64,000 nt of DNA. It comes from an uncultured Sphingobacteriales bacterium. GTDB taxonomy: Bacteria; Bacteroidota; Bacteroidia; Chitinophagales; Chitinophagaceae. The notes beneath the pieces are model-generated. The model searched no databases. It was not told the DNA's origin and saw only the letters and a program-made list of their open reading frames with translations. The translations under genes were made by a program, and so were the position numbers. Where the stretch lies: assembly GCA_937991535.1 (NCBI GenBank), contig CALKHN010000013.1, positions 1-64,000 on the forward strand, written 5' to 3'. Of this stretch, positions 1-9,170 are shown one piece after another. Each line of letters begins with the position of its first letter. The first letter of the stretch is position 1.

Positions 1-64
1 CACAAAGGGATACAGCCATTTTTAACCCGATTTTAGTCGGACAACAATGATTTTAAAATAGTTA

Positions 65-94
65 TTGAAAAATAAAAACTAACACTTATCTTTG
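65..94 (+). promoter_or_regulatory. Bacteroidota-type promoter for the RRM gene
   Basis: TTG at 65-67, 19 bases, then TATCTTTG at 87-94, an exact match to the Bacteroidota sigma-A consensus TTG-N19-TAnnTTTG. The expected start is near base 101, which leaves an untranslated leader of about 125 bases. A second TAnnTTTG-like box (TACATTTG, 200-207) lies nearer the gene but has no clear upstream TTG. Confidence 0.6.
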
Positions 95-226
95 CGCATC
101 GAATTTGAGTTTGTACAGTTCCGGTAATGAAATGATTCAATCTGCTACGCATCTTCTGCTAATAGTTCAGTCGTCTTTACTTCCCTGTTTTCTCAGATTT
201 ACATTTGTAAAATTTAATCACTTAGT

Positions 227-538
227 ATGAACATTTATGTTTCCAATTTAAGTTTCAACGTCGTAGACGAGGACTTAAAAGCTTTTTTTGAAGAATACGG
301 AGAAGTATCTTCTGCCAGAGTTATTACCGACAAATTTACCGGCCGCAGCCGTGGATTTGGCTTTGTTGAAATGCCTATTGACGAAGAAGCTAAAAAAGCG
401 ATCAGCGAATTAGACAAAGGCGTTGTTGAAGGCAGGCCAATCACTGTTACAGAAGCCAAGCCGCGTGAAGAACGCAGCAATGATGGCGGTAACAGGCGTT
501 CATTTGCAGGCAGCAACCGTGGTGGCGGTCGCTACTAA
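227..538 (+). CDS. RRM-domain RNA-binding protein
   Basis: A single RNA recognition motif protein of 103 residues. RNP2 is seen at residues 3-8 (IYVSNL) and RNP1 at 42-49 (RGFGFVEM), both with the aromatic residues that stack on RNA bases. Residues 83-103 form a Gly/Arg/Asn-rich tail like that of bacterial and plastid glycine-rich RNA-binding proteins. Family members bind single-stranded RNA and often respond to cold; no target can be read from the sequence. The gene stands alone, with a long leader and a strong terminator just downstream. Confidence 0.93.
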   Translation: MNIYVSNLSFNVVDEDLKAFFEEYGEVSSARVITDKFTGRSRGFGFVEMPIDEEAKKAISELDKGVVEGRPITVTEAKPREERSNDGGNRRSFAGSNRGGGRY

Positions 539-585
539 GATGTTATCTTCCCCGGCTGTTTAACCACGCCAGGAAAATGTCTTTT

Positions 586-635
586 AAAGGGAGAACAAAT
601 CGTTGTACAACAATATGTTCTCCCTTTATTTTTTA
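586..635. terminator. Bidirectional intrinsic terminator
   Basis: A perfect 12-base stem (586-597 with 616-627) is followed by a T-rich run to about 635 on + and begins with A's on the other strand. It sits between the RRM gene and the convergent oxidoreductase gene and can serve both. The 18-base loop contains the palindrome TTGTACAA. Confidence 0.8.
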
Positions 636-1964
636 TAACCGGGGAATGGTATATCCGTTATGATAAGCCTTTGACAGGTATTCTTTGTTTACAGCATCAT
701 CTGTAAATTTTCCCGCGGCTTTATCCCAGGCCAAACGTTTTCCGCTACGAAATGCGATATTGCCCATCTGCGCTACTATAGCCACATCGGCGCCTACCTG
801 TATCGGGGCAGTTAACGCTCCTATTTTCCCGGAACGAATTACTGACATGAAATTCTGCATATGTTTGTCGAGCCCGTTTTCGGAAGGATTACTATGCGGC
901 TTACTTACCTTATTTTTCGAATTTTTTTCTTCCATTACTTCCCATCCTCCCCGGTCTAATACAAGGGTACCATTATTGCCTACAAAGGCAATGCCATGGT
1001 CGCGGCCGTACTGTCCGTTATCAATACCCATAGCATGGTCCCAAACCATATTAAAATTTTCAAACTCGTATAATGTGGTAAGCGTATCAGGGGTCTCTTC
1101 GGCCAATTCGGGATAAGCAAACCGGCCCCCCAAAGCCATAACCGTTTTAGGCACATCGGCCTTCATACCAAAGAGCGCATAATCTATAAGATGTACACCC
1201 CAGTCTGTCATCAATCCTCCTGCATAGTCCCAAAACCAGCGAAAATTAAAATGAAAACGGCTTGCATTGAACGGTTTTTTAGGCGCAGGCCCCAGCCATC
1301 CGGCATAATCCACTCCCGCCGGCGGAGCAGTATTGGGACGAACAATATCGGGCTTCATCCATCCCTGGTAGCACCAAACTTTAGCCGTACGAATATTGCC
1401 CAACTGCCCGGAATGTACAAATTCAATAGCATCCCGGAAATGCTGCTGGCTTCTTTGCCACTGACCTACCTGAACAACGCTGTTGTATTTCTTTTGTGCG
1501 GCCACCATCACATTGCACTCTGTAACAGAATTGCCGATAGGTTTTTCAACATATACATGTTTGCCCGCCTGGCAAGCTTCTACCATTTGTAAACAATGCC
1601 AGTGATCGGGTGTACCTATAATTACCGCATCAATATCCTTGTTTTCCAAAAGTTTGCGGTAATCTCCGTAGGTTTTTACTTTGGCTGCATCTACATTCAG
1701 TGCAGCCAGCTCTTTTAAGCGTTTCTCCAGCACATTTTTATCTACATCACACAATGCCACGAGGTTTACACCCGGCACTTTTAAAGCGGCTTTCAGGTCC
1801 GACCAGCCCATTCCGTTGATGCCTATTGCGCCAATATTGATCTGGTCGGCGGCCATTACTCCCTTTTTATGAAATGCAAATACGTTGGGAGAGAGTGCAG
1901 ATAATATAAGCCCGCCGGCTGCTATGCGTGACCCGTTGGTCAAAAATTTTCTTCTGCTGGACAT
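633..1964 (-). CDS. Gfo/Idh/MocA-family oxidoreductase, Tat-exported
   Basis: 443 residues. A twin-arginine signal (SSRRKFLTNG near the N-terminus plus a hydrophobic stretch) precedes a Rossmann NAD(P)-binding domain (about 40-170, with GAIGINGMG). The family signature EKPIGNS follows near residue 140, then the C-terminal alpha/beta substrate domain. Such proteins oxidise or reduce sugars and inositols using NAD(P); the exported Bacteroidota forms are often glycoside-processing. It is second in a probable two-gene operon with the sugar isomerase/epimerase 38 bases upstream, so a shared sugar-catabolic role is likely. The substrate is unknown. Confidence 0.9.
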   Translation of the reverse strand: MSSRRKFLTNGSRIAAGGLILSALSPNVFAFHKKGVMAADQINIGAIGINGMGWSDLKAALKVPGVNLVALCDVDKNVLEKRLKELAALNVDAAKVKTYGDYRKLLENKDIDAVIIGTPDHWHCLQMVEACQAGKHVYVEKPIGNSVTECNVMVAAQKKYNSVVQVGQWQRSQQHFRDAIEFVHSGQLGNIRTAKVWCYQGWMKPDIVRPNTAPPAGVDYAGWLGPAPKKPFNASRFHFNFRWFWDYAGGLMTDWGVHLIDYALFGMKADVPKTVMALGGRFAYPELAEETPDTLTTLYEFENFNMVWDHAMGIDNGQYGRDHGIAFVGNNGTLVLDRGGWEVMEEKNSKNKVSKPHSNPSENGLDKHMQNFMSVIRSGKIGALTAPIQVGADVAIVAQMGNIAFRSGKRLAWDKAAGKFTDDAVNKEYLSKAYHNGYTIPRL

Positions 1965-2002
1965 ATATCTGTTGTTTTATAAAAAATTGATTAAATGAAG
2001 AA

Positions 2003-2854
2003 TCAGCCAACCAGGTTTTTACTGATGTATTTAAAGCTTTTTTCGATGCTTTCCAAGGGCGGGCCGGGGCATACATCCTGCTCTACGAAATAATGTTTCA
2101 TCCCGGAGGCTTTAGCATGTGCAAATATTCTCTTAAAGTCTATAACGCCATTACCCACTTCCGTAAAAAATCTTTTATCAGTGTTATCCATATCTTTTAC
2201 GTGCCAGAGCGGGAAGCGCCCGGGATGCTGCCTGAACATTTCTACCGGATCTTTTCCTGCAAAACCGGCCCAATACAAATCCAGCTCAAATTTTACCAGT
2301 TTCGGATCAGTTTCTTTTAGCAATATATCAAAGCCGTGCTCACCATTCATATCCACGAATTCAAAATCATGATTATGATAACCAAATTGTAAACCCGCTT
2401 TTTTACAGGCTTCTGCCGCTACGTTAAACTGAGCGGCAATTTTTTTATAATCGTCTATGGATTTTCGCTCCGTATCTAATAAATAAGCCACCACCATGTA
2501 TTTCTGTCCCGCAACTACAGCATCGTCAATTGCTTTTTGCCAGTTCCCGCCCAGGCTTGCCAGCATATAATGACTGCTGGGGTGCGCAAGTCTGTTTGCT
2601 TTCAATAAAGCGGCAAATTCCTTTGGTGCCATTCCAAAATATTTTCCGGAATTATAGCCAAAAGATTCAACTTCTTTGTAGCCTATCGCCGCCACTTTTT
2701 CAATGACGGCTTTTGGATCTTTTGATATATCCCCGCGGAGCGTATAGAGTTGCACTCCTATTTGCTTATTTACTTTAAGAAGAAAGGAAGGGGTTGCAAA
2801 AGCGGCAATTGAGAATAAGCCGGCTTGTTTGATAAATGTTCTTCGGGTGGTCAT
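2003..2854 (-). CDS. Sugar phosphate isomerase/epimerase (xylose isomerase-like TIM barrel)
   Basis: 283 residues. An Arg-Arg N-terminal signal (TTRRTFIKQ) is followed by an AP-endonuclease-2/xylose-isomerase-like TIM barrel. Metal-ligand type residues are visible in the GYHNHDFEF stretch (about residue 160), in the ELDLYW stretch (about 190) and in WHVKDMD (about 220). These enzymes isomerise or epimerise keto sugars using a divalent metal. It is the upstream partner of the Gfo/Idh/MocA gene, and both carry export signals, which suggests periplasmic sugar oxidation and isomerisation. Confidence 0.88.
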   Translation of the reverse strand: MTTRRTFIKQAGLFSIAAFATPSFLLKVNKQIGVQLYTLRGDISKDPKAVIEKVAAIGYKEVESFGYNSGKYFGMAPKEFAALLKANRLAHPSSHYMLASLGGNWQKAIDDAVVAGQKYMVVAYLLDTERKSIDDYKKIAAQFNVAAEACKKAGLQFGYHNHDFEFVDMNGEHGFDILLKETDPKLVKFELDLYWAGFAGKDPVEMFRQHPGRFPLWHVKDMDNTDKRFFTEVGNGVIDFKRIFAHAKASGMKHYFVEQDVCPGPPLESIEKSFKYISKNLVG

Positions 2855-2945
2855 GGCAAGTGTGGTTTTAAGGAAATGAAATTAAGGAAAAAAATCAGAC
2901 CCATCTCCGCTTAAAAACATTTCGGCTACGAAAGTGCAACATTGA

Positions 2946-3338
2946 TCAGGTATGGGTACAATCACTTTCGTGGCAATGACCTGCTCTGCGGCACAACCGG
3001 TAATTAATGTAGTGCGCGGCAACAATCAAAATAACGGCAGGAACCAGGAACCATATATGATAGTTGTGAAACAACTCTTTTAGCAGGAGAAAGGAAATCC
3101 CGGCGCTAAAAAAAACTACGGGCAGCGTTTTATGATGATGTTTTTTATACCCGTGGTATAAAGCATACATACCAACAACAAAGGCTAACCCTATCATACC
3201 ATATTCGAAGAAATAATTGTGGATAATATCAATCCCCAAAACCGGTAAACTGGTAAGCATTAAAGGTAATATAGCACAATGAATGGCACAGGCCAGTGAA
3301 GCAGTAATACCAAGGGCATCGTAATTGATCCTGAACAT
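2946..3338 (-). CDS. MerC-domain membrane protein
   Basis: About 130 residues with four predicted membrane helices. Helix 1 carries a Cys pair (ACAIHCAILP), typical of MerC-type metal transporters, and the tail is His/Cys-rich (CRRAGHCHESDCTHT). I chose the Met that begins MFRINYDALG. An upstream in-frame Met would add 14 residues but reaches into the promoter and operator region. The palindrome at 3376-3390 and the Fur-family gene nearby suggest metal-dependent repression. The metal is probably zinc or another soft metal rather than strictly mercury, since no merA or merR is present. Confidence 0.8.
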   Translation of the reverse strand: MFRINYDALGITASLACAIHCAILPLMLTSLPVLGIDIIHNYFFEYGMIGLAFVVGMYALYHGYKKHHHKTLPVVFFSAGISFLLLKELFHNYHIWFLVPAVILIVAAHYINYRLCRRAGHCHESDCTHT

Positions 3339-3375
3339 ACTTATAGTTAAAATGGCTGCAAATGTATAAAAATTA

Positions 3376-3390
3376 TGCAACTTTGTTGCA
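3376..3390. promoter_or_regulatory. Perfect palindrome, candidate Fur-family operator
   Basis: TGCAAC-TTT-GTTGCA, a 6-3-6 perfect inverted repeat in the divergent region between merC and the SCO1-like gene. On the minus strand a TACATTTG box lies between it and merC, so a bound repressor would block merC transcription. A partial half-site resemblance (GTAACTTTGCA) recurs at about 3464-3474. The Fur-family gene at 4168 is the obvious candidate regulator; this is inference. Confidence 0.5.
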
Positions 3391-3494
3391 TTTAAAAATT
3401 AGAATAAAATTCCAACCCTATGGAGGCATTTTATTATAAGGCGGGAACATACCACTTACAGTTGTAACTTTGCACAGCATTAAATTGTTATTGT

Positions 3495-4109
3495 ATGAAG
3501 CGGAAAACGTGGCTGTATCTGATCTTTTTTGTTTTACTTTTTGGTGGATTTTATGCTTTTTTATACGCTACTATAGATTCTTCAAAGTCGCGTTTGCCTG
3601 TTTTGAATATAGTTAAACCTTTTTCGTTCGAGCGGCAGGATGGACAACATATAACCGGAAAAGATGTGTCCGGCAAAGTATATGCTGCAGAATTCTTTTT
3701 TACAACCTGTGAGGGTATTTGTCCTAAAATGAACAGGAATATGAAAAAGGTATTCGATCAGTTTAAAAATGAAAAAGATTTCCTGATCCTTTCGCATACG
3801 GTTGATCCGGAAACGGATAGTGTGGCACGGTTAAAAGTTTATGCCGATTCATTGGGAGCCGATATTAAAAGCTGGTGGTTTTTAACCGGAAGCAAAGACA
3901 GTTTATACAGAACTGCCAGAGAAAGCTATATTTTAGATGACCCGAAGAATAATGCAACCAATATTGATGAACAATTTATACATACACAATTTTTTGCATT
4001 AGTTGATAAAATCGGACAGGTAAGAGGAATTTATGATGGACTAAAAAAAGACGAAATTGAAAAGCTGATCACTGACATTAAGGATTTACTAAACGAGAAT
4101 CCACAGTAG
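3495..4109 (+). CDS. SCO1/SenC-family copper chaperone
   Basis: 204 residues with an N-terminal membrane anchor (about 5-26) and a thioredoxin-like fold. The copper site motif C-x3-C (CEGIC, about residue 75) is present, as is a downstream His in the FIHTQFF stretch, which completes the Cys-Cys-His copper site. SCO proteins deliver copper to, or reduce, the CuA centre of cytochrome oxidase outside the membrane. A TAACTTTG -7 box at 3465-3472 lies just upstream. Next to merC and a Fur-type regulator, it forms a metal-homeostasis cluster. Confidence 0.92.
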   Translation: MKRKTWLYLIFFVLLFGGFYAFLYATIDSSKSRLPVLNIVKPFSFERQDGQHITGKDVSGKVYAAEFFFTTCEGICPKMNRNMKKVFDQFKNEKDFLILSHTVDPETDSVARLKVYADSLGADIKSWWFLTGSKDSLYRTARESYILDDPKNNATNIDEQFIHTQFFALVDKIGQVRGIYDGLKKDEIEKLITDIKDLLNENPQ

Positions 4110-4167
4110 CCAGGTTCGGCATGCCCGTGTAATATCATTTAAATGCTATTTTTCTAAACAAAAAGAT

Positions 4168-4584
4168 ATGGAACCGCATATAGCACATTTATTAAAGAAA
4201 AACCAGTTAAGTATAACAGACAGCAGAAGAAAAATACTGGAACTCTTTTTACAAAGCGACAGCGCATTGGCACATCACGATATAGAATCAAAAACGGAAG
4301 AAAAATATGACAGGGTAACGGTATACCGCACCCTGCAGACATTTATGGAAAAAGGTATTATCCATACCATTCCTACTCCTGATAATTCTATTAAATACGC
4401 TTTATGTAAAGACAATTGTGAACAGGGTCACCACCATGATGATCATGTACATTTTATCTGCACCAGTTGCGGCACAACTTGCTGCCTCGAAGATGTGCAT
4501 GTGCCGGAAATTAAATTACCACGCGGATACAAAACCCGTCAGACAGAAGTTGTTGTAAGTGGTTTATGCAAAGCATGCAGTTGA
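4168..4584 (+). CDS. Fur-family metalloregulator
   Basis: 138 residues. The winged-helix DNA-binding domain (about 1-80) has the typical recognition region DRVTVYRTLQ. The dimerisation domain has an HxHxC-type zinc site (HVHFICTSCG) and a terminal CKAC pair for structural zinc, plus a His-rich loop (QGHHHDDH) suited to metal sensing. The family represses metal uptake genes when metal is bound. Fur, Zur and PerR cannot be told apart by eye; the CxxC pairs and MerC neighbour favour a Zur-like role. It ends 17 bases before ruvB. Confidence 0.88.
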   Translation: MEPHIAHLLKKNQLSITDSRRKILELFLQSDSALAHHDIESKTEEKYDRVTVYRTLQTFMEKGIIHTIPTPDNSIKYALCKDNCEQGHHHDDHVHFICTSCGTTCCLEDVHVPEIKLPRGYKTRQTEVVVSGLCKACS

Positions 4585-4601
4585 AAAATTGAAATGGACA
4601 T

Positions 4602-5624
4602 ATGCAAAACCCTAATTTAAATACTGATAAAGCGGCACTGACTCCGATTGAAAAAGAATTTGAAAATAATATACGCCCTAATGAAATTGCAGACTTTAGC
4701 GGACAGGATAAGGTTATTGAAAATATCAAAATTTTTATCAAAGCAGCAAGGATCAGAGGTGAAGCCCTAGATCATATTCTTTTTCACGGACCACCAGGCC
4801 TGGGTAAAACTACCTTAAGCCGCATCGTGGCCAATGAACTGGGGGTACATATTAAAGAAACTTCCGGCCCTGTAATTGAAAAACCCGCCGACCTTGCCGG
4901 TTTGCTTACTAACCTTCAACCCAACGATGTATTGTTTATAGATGAAATACACCGCCTCAGCACTGTAGTGGAAGAATATCTTTATTCTGCCATGGAAGAT
5001 TATCGCATTGACATAATGATAGATACCGGACCCAATGCCCGTAGTATACAAATCAACCTCAATCCTTTTACATTAATTGGCGCTACAACACGAAGCGGGC
5101 TGCTAACTGCACCTCTTCTTTCGCGTTTTGCAATTAAATCCAGGCTTGAATATTACGATGCAGAAATACTAAAAAAAATAATTGCGCGGTCGGCCGGAAT
5201 ATTACAGATTGGTATATCCGATGAAGCAGCAAAAGAAATTGCAGGACGGAGCAGGGGAACGCCGCGAATTGCCAATGGCCTGTTGAGGCGGGTTAGGGAT
5301 TTTGCGCAGGTATTAAATGATGGTGTTATAGATGAAGGCATAACACAGCATGCATTGAAAGCCTTAAATGTGGATACGTATGGGCTTGATGAAATGGACA
5401 ACCGGATTCTTTCCACCATCATTGAAAAGTTTAAGGGTGGCCCGGTGGGTATTACTACCATCGCCACGGCTGTTGGTGAAGAGCAGGGTACATTAGAAGA
5501 AGTATATGAACCTTTTTTAATTCAACAGGGGTTTATTATGCGCACTTCAAGAGGCAGGGAAGCTACCCCGAAGGCTTATGAGCATTTAGGAAAAATTTTT
5601 TCCGGAAAGAACCTTTTATTTTAG
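4602..5624 (+). CDS. ruvB: Holliday junction branch migration helicase RuvB
   Basis: 340 residues, the usual RuvB length. The Walker A motif GPPGLGKTT (about 64-72) and Walker B DEIH are followed by sensor GATTRSG, the arginine-finger region SRF, and the C-terminal winged helix ([10 protein letters not shown]...). RuvB forms hexameric rings that, with RuvA, drive branch migration in recombination repair. ruvA and ruvC are not adjacent, so the complex is assembled from separate loci. Confidence 0.97.
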   Translation: MQNPNLNTDKAALTPIEKEFENNIRPNEIADFSGQDKVIENIKIFIKAARIRGEALDHILFHGPPGLGKTTLSRIVANELGVHIKETSGPVIEKPADLAGLLTNLQPNDVLFIDEIHRLSTVVEEYLYSAMEDYRIDIMIDTGPNARSIQINLNPFTLIGATTRSGLLTAPLLSRFAIKSRLEYYDAEILKKIIARSAGILQIGISDEAAKEIAGRSRGTPRIANGLLRRVRDFAQVLNDGVIDEGITQHALKALNVDTYGLDEMDNRILSTIIEKFKGGPVGITTIATAVGEEQGTLEEVYEPFLIQQGFIMRTSRGREATPKAYEHLGKIFSGKNLLF

Positions 5625-5739
5625 CAATTAAATAAAATGCCGGCTGTTACGTTTAACTGTAAATGGTATGACATTTGCAAAAGAAGGTTATCCTTAAGTC
5701 CTTCACAAGAAGCCCCTGATACCATTTTAATTAAACGCA

Positions 5740-6168
5740 ATGGATAAAAAAACACTTATCAACTCTAAGGACGGAAGAACAGTAAGATACAGGGAACAGG
5801 ACCCTCTTGTAATGGTAGTAGATAACGACCCCGACACCATAGTGTTGATTTCCGCTTTGTTAAAAAACATGGGATATAGAGTGATAGAAGCATCGAATGG
5901 CGAAAAAGCATTGAAGCTATTGGGAGCGTATAGCCCTGAAATAATTTTCATGGATGTGAATATGCCCGTTATGGATGGATATACGGCTGCCAGACACATC
6001 CGGCAAATGCCCGCTCCCTTCCATTCAATTCCTATTATTGCCCTGGTGGCAGATGCCGGGAGATCAGATTATGAAAAATGCAGGGCGGTGGGCATGGACG
6101 ATTATATTTCAAAGCCTTTCCGACTGGAAGAAATTCAGGGGAAATTAAATCTTCCTCCGGCAGCATAG
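5740..6168 (+). CDS. Single-domain response regulator
   Basis: 142 residues: a 25-residue N-terminal extension and one CheY-like receiver domain. The acidic pair (DNDPDT), the phospho-acceptor Asp in IFMDVNMPVMDGY, a Thr/Ala switch region and the conserved Lys in ISKPF are all present. There is no output domain, so it acts by protein contact or as a phosphorelay intermediate. No kinase is adjacent. The receiver-Hpt protein at 9171 is a possible phosphorelay partner; that is inference. Confidence 0.88.
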   Translation: MDKKTLINSKDGRTVRYREQDPLVMVVDNDPDTIVLISALLKNMGYRVIEASNGEKALKLLGAYSPEIIFMDVNMPVMDGYTAARHIRQMPAPFHSIPIIALVADAGRSDYEKCRAVGMDDYISKPFRLEEIQGKLNLPPAA

Positions 6169-6230
6169 TTTTACCTTGCAACCTTTTGCGCCGGTAATCG
6201 TCAATAATATGTTCACTTTTTAATAGCCAA

Positions 6231-6524
6231 ATGACCACAACACAAAAGCAACCATCTATATTGATTTGTATTATAATGGACTTACTTGGGTATGCCAGTT
6301 ATGCCCTGCCGTTTTTAGGTGAATTTGGAGATATAATTTGGGCTCCTGTATCAGGATTAATCTTTTATAAATTATTTGGTGGGTGGAAAGGTGCGACAGG
6401 CGGCATTTTTAATTTCGTAGAGGAGCTTTTTCCGGGTCTGGACTTTATCCCCAGTTTTACGATAATGTGGCTCATTAAATTCCTTGGCAAAAAGCAACAG
6501 ATTAAATCTATCCAACCCATATAA
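6231..6524 (+). CDS. Small membrane protein of unknown function
   Basis: 97 residues with two or three hydrophobic segments (about 10-30, 35-50, 68-85) separated by Gly-rich turns (FGDIIWAPVSG, GGWKGATGG). I do not recognise a characterised family. Coding status is supported by a start shortly after the preceding gene and by a strong bidirectional terminator 8 bases beyond the stop. Confidence 0.7.
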   Translation: MTTTQKQPSILICIIMDLLGYASYALPFLGEFGDIIWAPVSGLIFYKLFGGWKGATGGIFNFVEELFPGLDFIPSFTIMWLIKFLGKKQQIKSIQPI

Positions 6525-6531
6525 AGCTACG

Positions 6532-6562
6532 GCGCTTCAATTTGGTTGAAGCGCTATTTTTT
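6532..6562. terminator. Bidirectional intrinsic terminator
   Basis: GCGCTTCAA (6532-6540) pairs perfectly with TTGAAGCGC (6546-6554) around a 5-base loop, followed by TATTTTTT. It separates the convergent membrane-protein and PAP2-like genes. Confidence 0.8.
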
Positions 6563-7220
6563 ACCCCAAAAACCAGTACGCCATCCATTGACTTAAAAAG
6601 CCTGCAATCAATCCAAATACAATATCTCCCATCCGGTGATCGGAAACAATAAGACGTGAGGTACAGATTAGTCCTGAAATAAAAATGGCAATTGCCAGGG
6701 GAATATTTACAAAACCGGAAGAAGTATATAACAGTACAGTAAATAAACCCATTAAACCGCCGGCGCCTGTTGCATGCATGCTTATTTTAAAAAAAATATT
6801 CGCAACAAAATCAATGATCACAGCAAGAAAAATACCAAGGCTCATTTGAGCCATAATTACGGGTATACCCGGTTTATTCCTAAACACATAAAAGGTCCAG
6901 AAAAAAAAGACCATACTTATGGCATACAGTATAATCCTTTCTTTCTGTGTTTTGAGATAAACAGACTGAACGAAACCCAATGCTTTACATAAAAGCACAG
7001 ATAACAGAGGAAAAAAGATACTATTAATAATATAAATAAAAAGCACCTGCGTTTTCGCCAGTACATTCATTCCAATAAAATATTCGGGATCAATGTAAAC
7101 AAGGTAAATGGCCATATATAATCCAACCAGCAATGGATGGAAAAGCCAGGAAATAAAATGAGCGCCTGTTCTTACCACCGGTAATACAGTGGCGGTATCA
7201 GGCGCAAAGTGGCTATTCAT
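6561..7220 (-). CDS. PAP2-like phosphatase-superfamily membrane protein
   Basis: 219 residues and about six hydrophobic segments. The C-terminal part keeps the outline of PAP2 motifs: S-x-H in KISMHATGAGG (about 150) and SRLIVSDHRMGDIVFG (about 190-205), with the His and Asp of motif 3. Motif 1 (KxxxxxxRP) is not evident, so catalytic activity is uncertain. Its ATG overlaps the rpoN stop codon (ATGA at 7217-7220), which implies translational coupling to rpoN upstream. Confidence 0.7.
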   Translation of the reverse strand: MNSHFAPDTATVLPVVRTGAHFISWLFHPLLVGLYMAIYLVYIDPEYFIGMNVLAKTQVLFIYIINSIFFPLLSVLLCKALGFVQSVYLKTQKERIILYAISMVFFFWTFYVFRNKPGIPVIMAQMSLGIFLAVIIDFVANIFFKISMHATGAGGLMGLFTVLLYTSSGFVNIPLAIAIFISGLICTSRLIVSDHRMGDIVFGLIAGFLSQWMAYWFLG

Positions 7221-8701
7221 AATTGTTTTCTTAAGCGTGCTACCGGAATATTCATCTGTTCCCGGTATTTGGCTACTGTTCTCCGGGCAATATTATATCC
7301 TTTCTGTTGCAGCAATTCTGTAAGCCGTTCATCACTCAGCGGTTTTTTCTTGCTTTCTCCTTCTACCATATCACTTAATATTTTCTTTACCTCCCGTGTA
7401 GAAACTTCTTCACCACTGTCTGTACTCAAAGATTCGCTAAAAAAGAATTTAAGCCGGTATGTACCAAATTCTGTTTGTACAAATTTGCTGTTCGCCACCC
7501 GGCTTACCGTGGAAATATCCAATCCCGTACGTTCGGCAATATCTTTTAAAATCATCGGCTTTAACGTGGTTTCATCACCTGTAAGAAAAAATTCATACTG
7601 GTAATCCATTATAGCATGCATGGTAGTAAACAAGGTGTTTTGTCGTTGCTTAATAGCATCAATAAACCACTTGGCAGCATCAATTTTCTGTTTAATAAAA
7701 ATGACCGCTTCTTTCTGCCGTTTATCCTTTTTACTTCCCCGGTCATATTCTTTAAGCATATCTCTGTAACCCTCGCTGATACGCAGATCCGGCGCATTCT
7801 TCGAATTAAGTGTGAGTTCCAGTTTATTGGTATTATTATGAATAAAGAAGTCGGGAATAATATAGCTTTCTCCTTTATTGGTGTCGCCTACATTTCCCCC
7901 TGGTTTAGGATTAAGCCGGATGATTTGATTAATAGCAAGCTTAAGATCTTCGTCTGTCAGGTTTAACCCTCTTTGTATCTTTTCGTAATGTTTTTTGGTA
8001 AACTCATCAAAGTAATCCGAAAGTATACTGATCGCAATATCCACTTCCCGGCCGTCTTGTCTTTTCCGTTCCAACTGCAACAGAAGGCATTCTCTTAAAT
8101 CCCGTGCACCTATTCCGGGCGGATCAAACCGCTGTATCTCTTTTACCAGCAAAGCTATTTCTTCTTCAGTAGCAGCAATATTCTGCCGGAAAGCCAAATC
8201 ATCTGTAATGGCTCCAAAATCTCTTCTTAAATATCCGTCATCATCTATACTTCCCACTATATGCTCCGCAATTTTTCTTTGCTTTTCATCCAAATTCAGC
8301 ATACTGAGCTGTTCCAGCAAAGATTCATGAAAAGTACTTTCAATTTTAAAGGGCAGTGTTTGTTTTTCGTCAATTTCCGGGTAGTTCTCGTCTTTCAACC
8401 TGTAATCAGCTACATCATCATCTTCGCCCACATATTCACTTATATCAATATTATCATATTCATCCTCACTGCCTTCTGCCTCAAAATCGTCCTCTTTATC
8501 ACTTTCAAATTCATCAATCAGTTCTCCCTCGCCGGCATCGTTGTCTTCCTCATTTGCCTCAAGCGCAGGATTTTCTTCCATCTCTTCTTTAATTCTTTCT
8601 TCAAGGTTGGCAGTAGGAACCTGCAGCAATTTCATGAGTTGAATTTGCTGGGGTGATAGTTTTTGTAACAGCTTTTGTTGTAAACTCTGACTCAGAGCCA
8701 T
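7217..8701 (-). CDS. rpoN: RNA polymerase sigma-54 factor
   Basis: 494 residues. Region I begins MALSQSLQQKLLQKLSPQ, the activator-interacting Gln/Leu-rich segment. A very acidic region II follows (about 45-120), then the core-binding domain, and the RpoN box (ARRTVAKYRE) sits near the C-terminus within the HTH domain. I use the internal Met because homologous sigma-54 proteins begin at this region I sequence; the longer frame would add 20 unrelated residues. Sigma-54 needs AAA+ activators, and none is seen in this window. Confidence 0.95.
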   Translation of the reverse strand: MALSQSLQQKLLQKLSPQQIQLMKLLQVPTANLEERIKEEMEENPALEANEEDNDAGEGELIDEFESDKEDDFEAEGSEDEYDNIDISEYVGEDDDVADYRLKDENYPEIDEKQTLPFKIESTFHESLLEQLSMLNLDEKQRKIAEHIVGSIDDDGYLRRDFGAITDDLAFRQNIAATEEEIALLVKEIQRFDPPGIGARDLRECLLLQLERKRQDGREVDIAISILSDYFDEFTKKHYEKIQRGLNLTDEDLKLAINQIIRLNPKPGGNVGDTNKGESYIIPDFFIHNNTNKLELTLNSKNAPDLRISEGYRDMLKEYDRGSKKDKRQKEAVIFIKQKIDAAKWFIDAIKQRQNTLFTTMHAIMDYQYEFFLTGDETTLKPMILKDIAERTGLDISTVSRVANSKFVQTEFGTYRLKFFFSESLSTDSGEEVSTREVKKILSDMVEGESKKKPLSDERLTELLQQKGYNIARRTVAKYREQMNIPVARLRKQL

Positions 8702-9170
8702 AGTCGAATATATAATTATTGGAAACCCCGTAAATAATTTGAAAAAATGATGCGCCTCCACAAAAATCAGGCCGTAAATTTAAGTACAAAACGTATTAAC
8801 ATCACTTATATCGCTTTGTTTTATTTGGATGTTAACAATTCTTTCTTATTTGAACCGGTCATTTCATCACTTTAACCGGACTGGCATCACCTTGCAAAAG
8901 ACAACCGGAGGGAACAAACCAGGGTTGAAGCAATACGCGATAATAAGCATTTCCAACCTACATTTTACAATTGTATGATCACCCAGCTAACACTAAATTT
9001 CTTCTTCTGCCGTTTATTTAAAAAAGGAGTTTTGTAATTGACCGGCATTTCCGTATGCACCTAAAACCGGTTCTTTTATTTTTGAGCAAACATTTAATTT
9101 TAGCGTGGAAATTTTATATTTAGGCCTGGCACTTTTGAATGTATAAACCCGATGCTGTAAATAACAGATT
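8702..9170. other. Intergenic region between divergent rpoN and receiver-Hpt genes
   Basis: About 470 bases without a convincing gene. It is AT-rich and must hold the divergent promoters of rpoN and the gene at 9171. Only imperfect matches to the TAnnTTTG box were found (for example CACTTTTG near 9130 on +). No tRNA, repeat or strong hairpin was seen. Confidence 0.5.
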
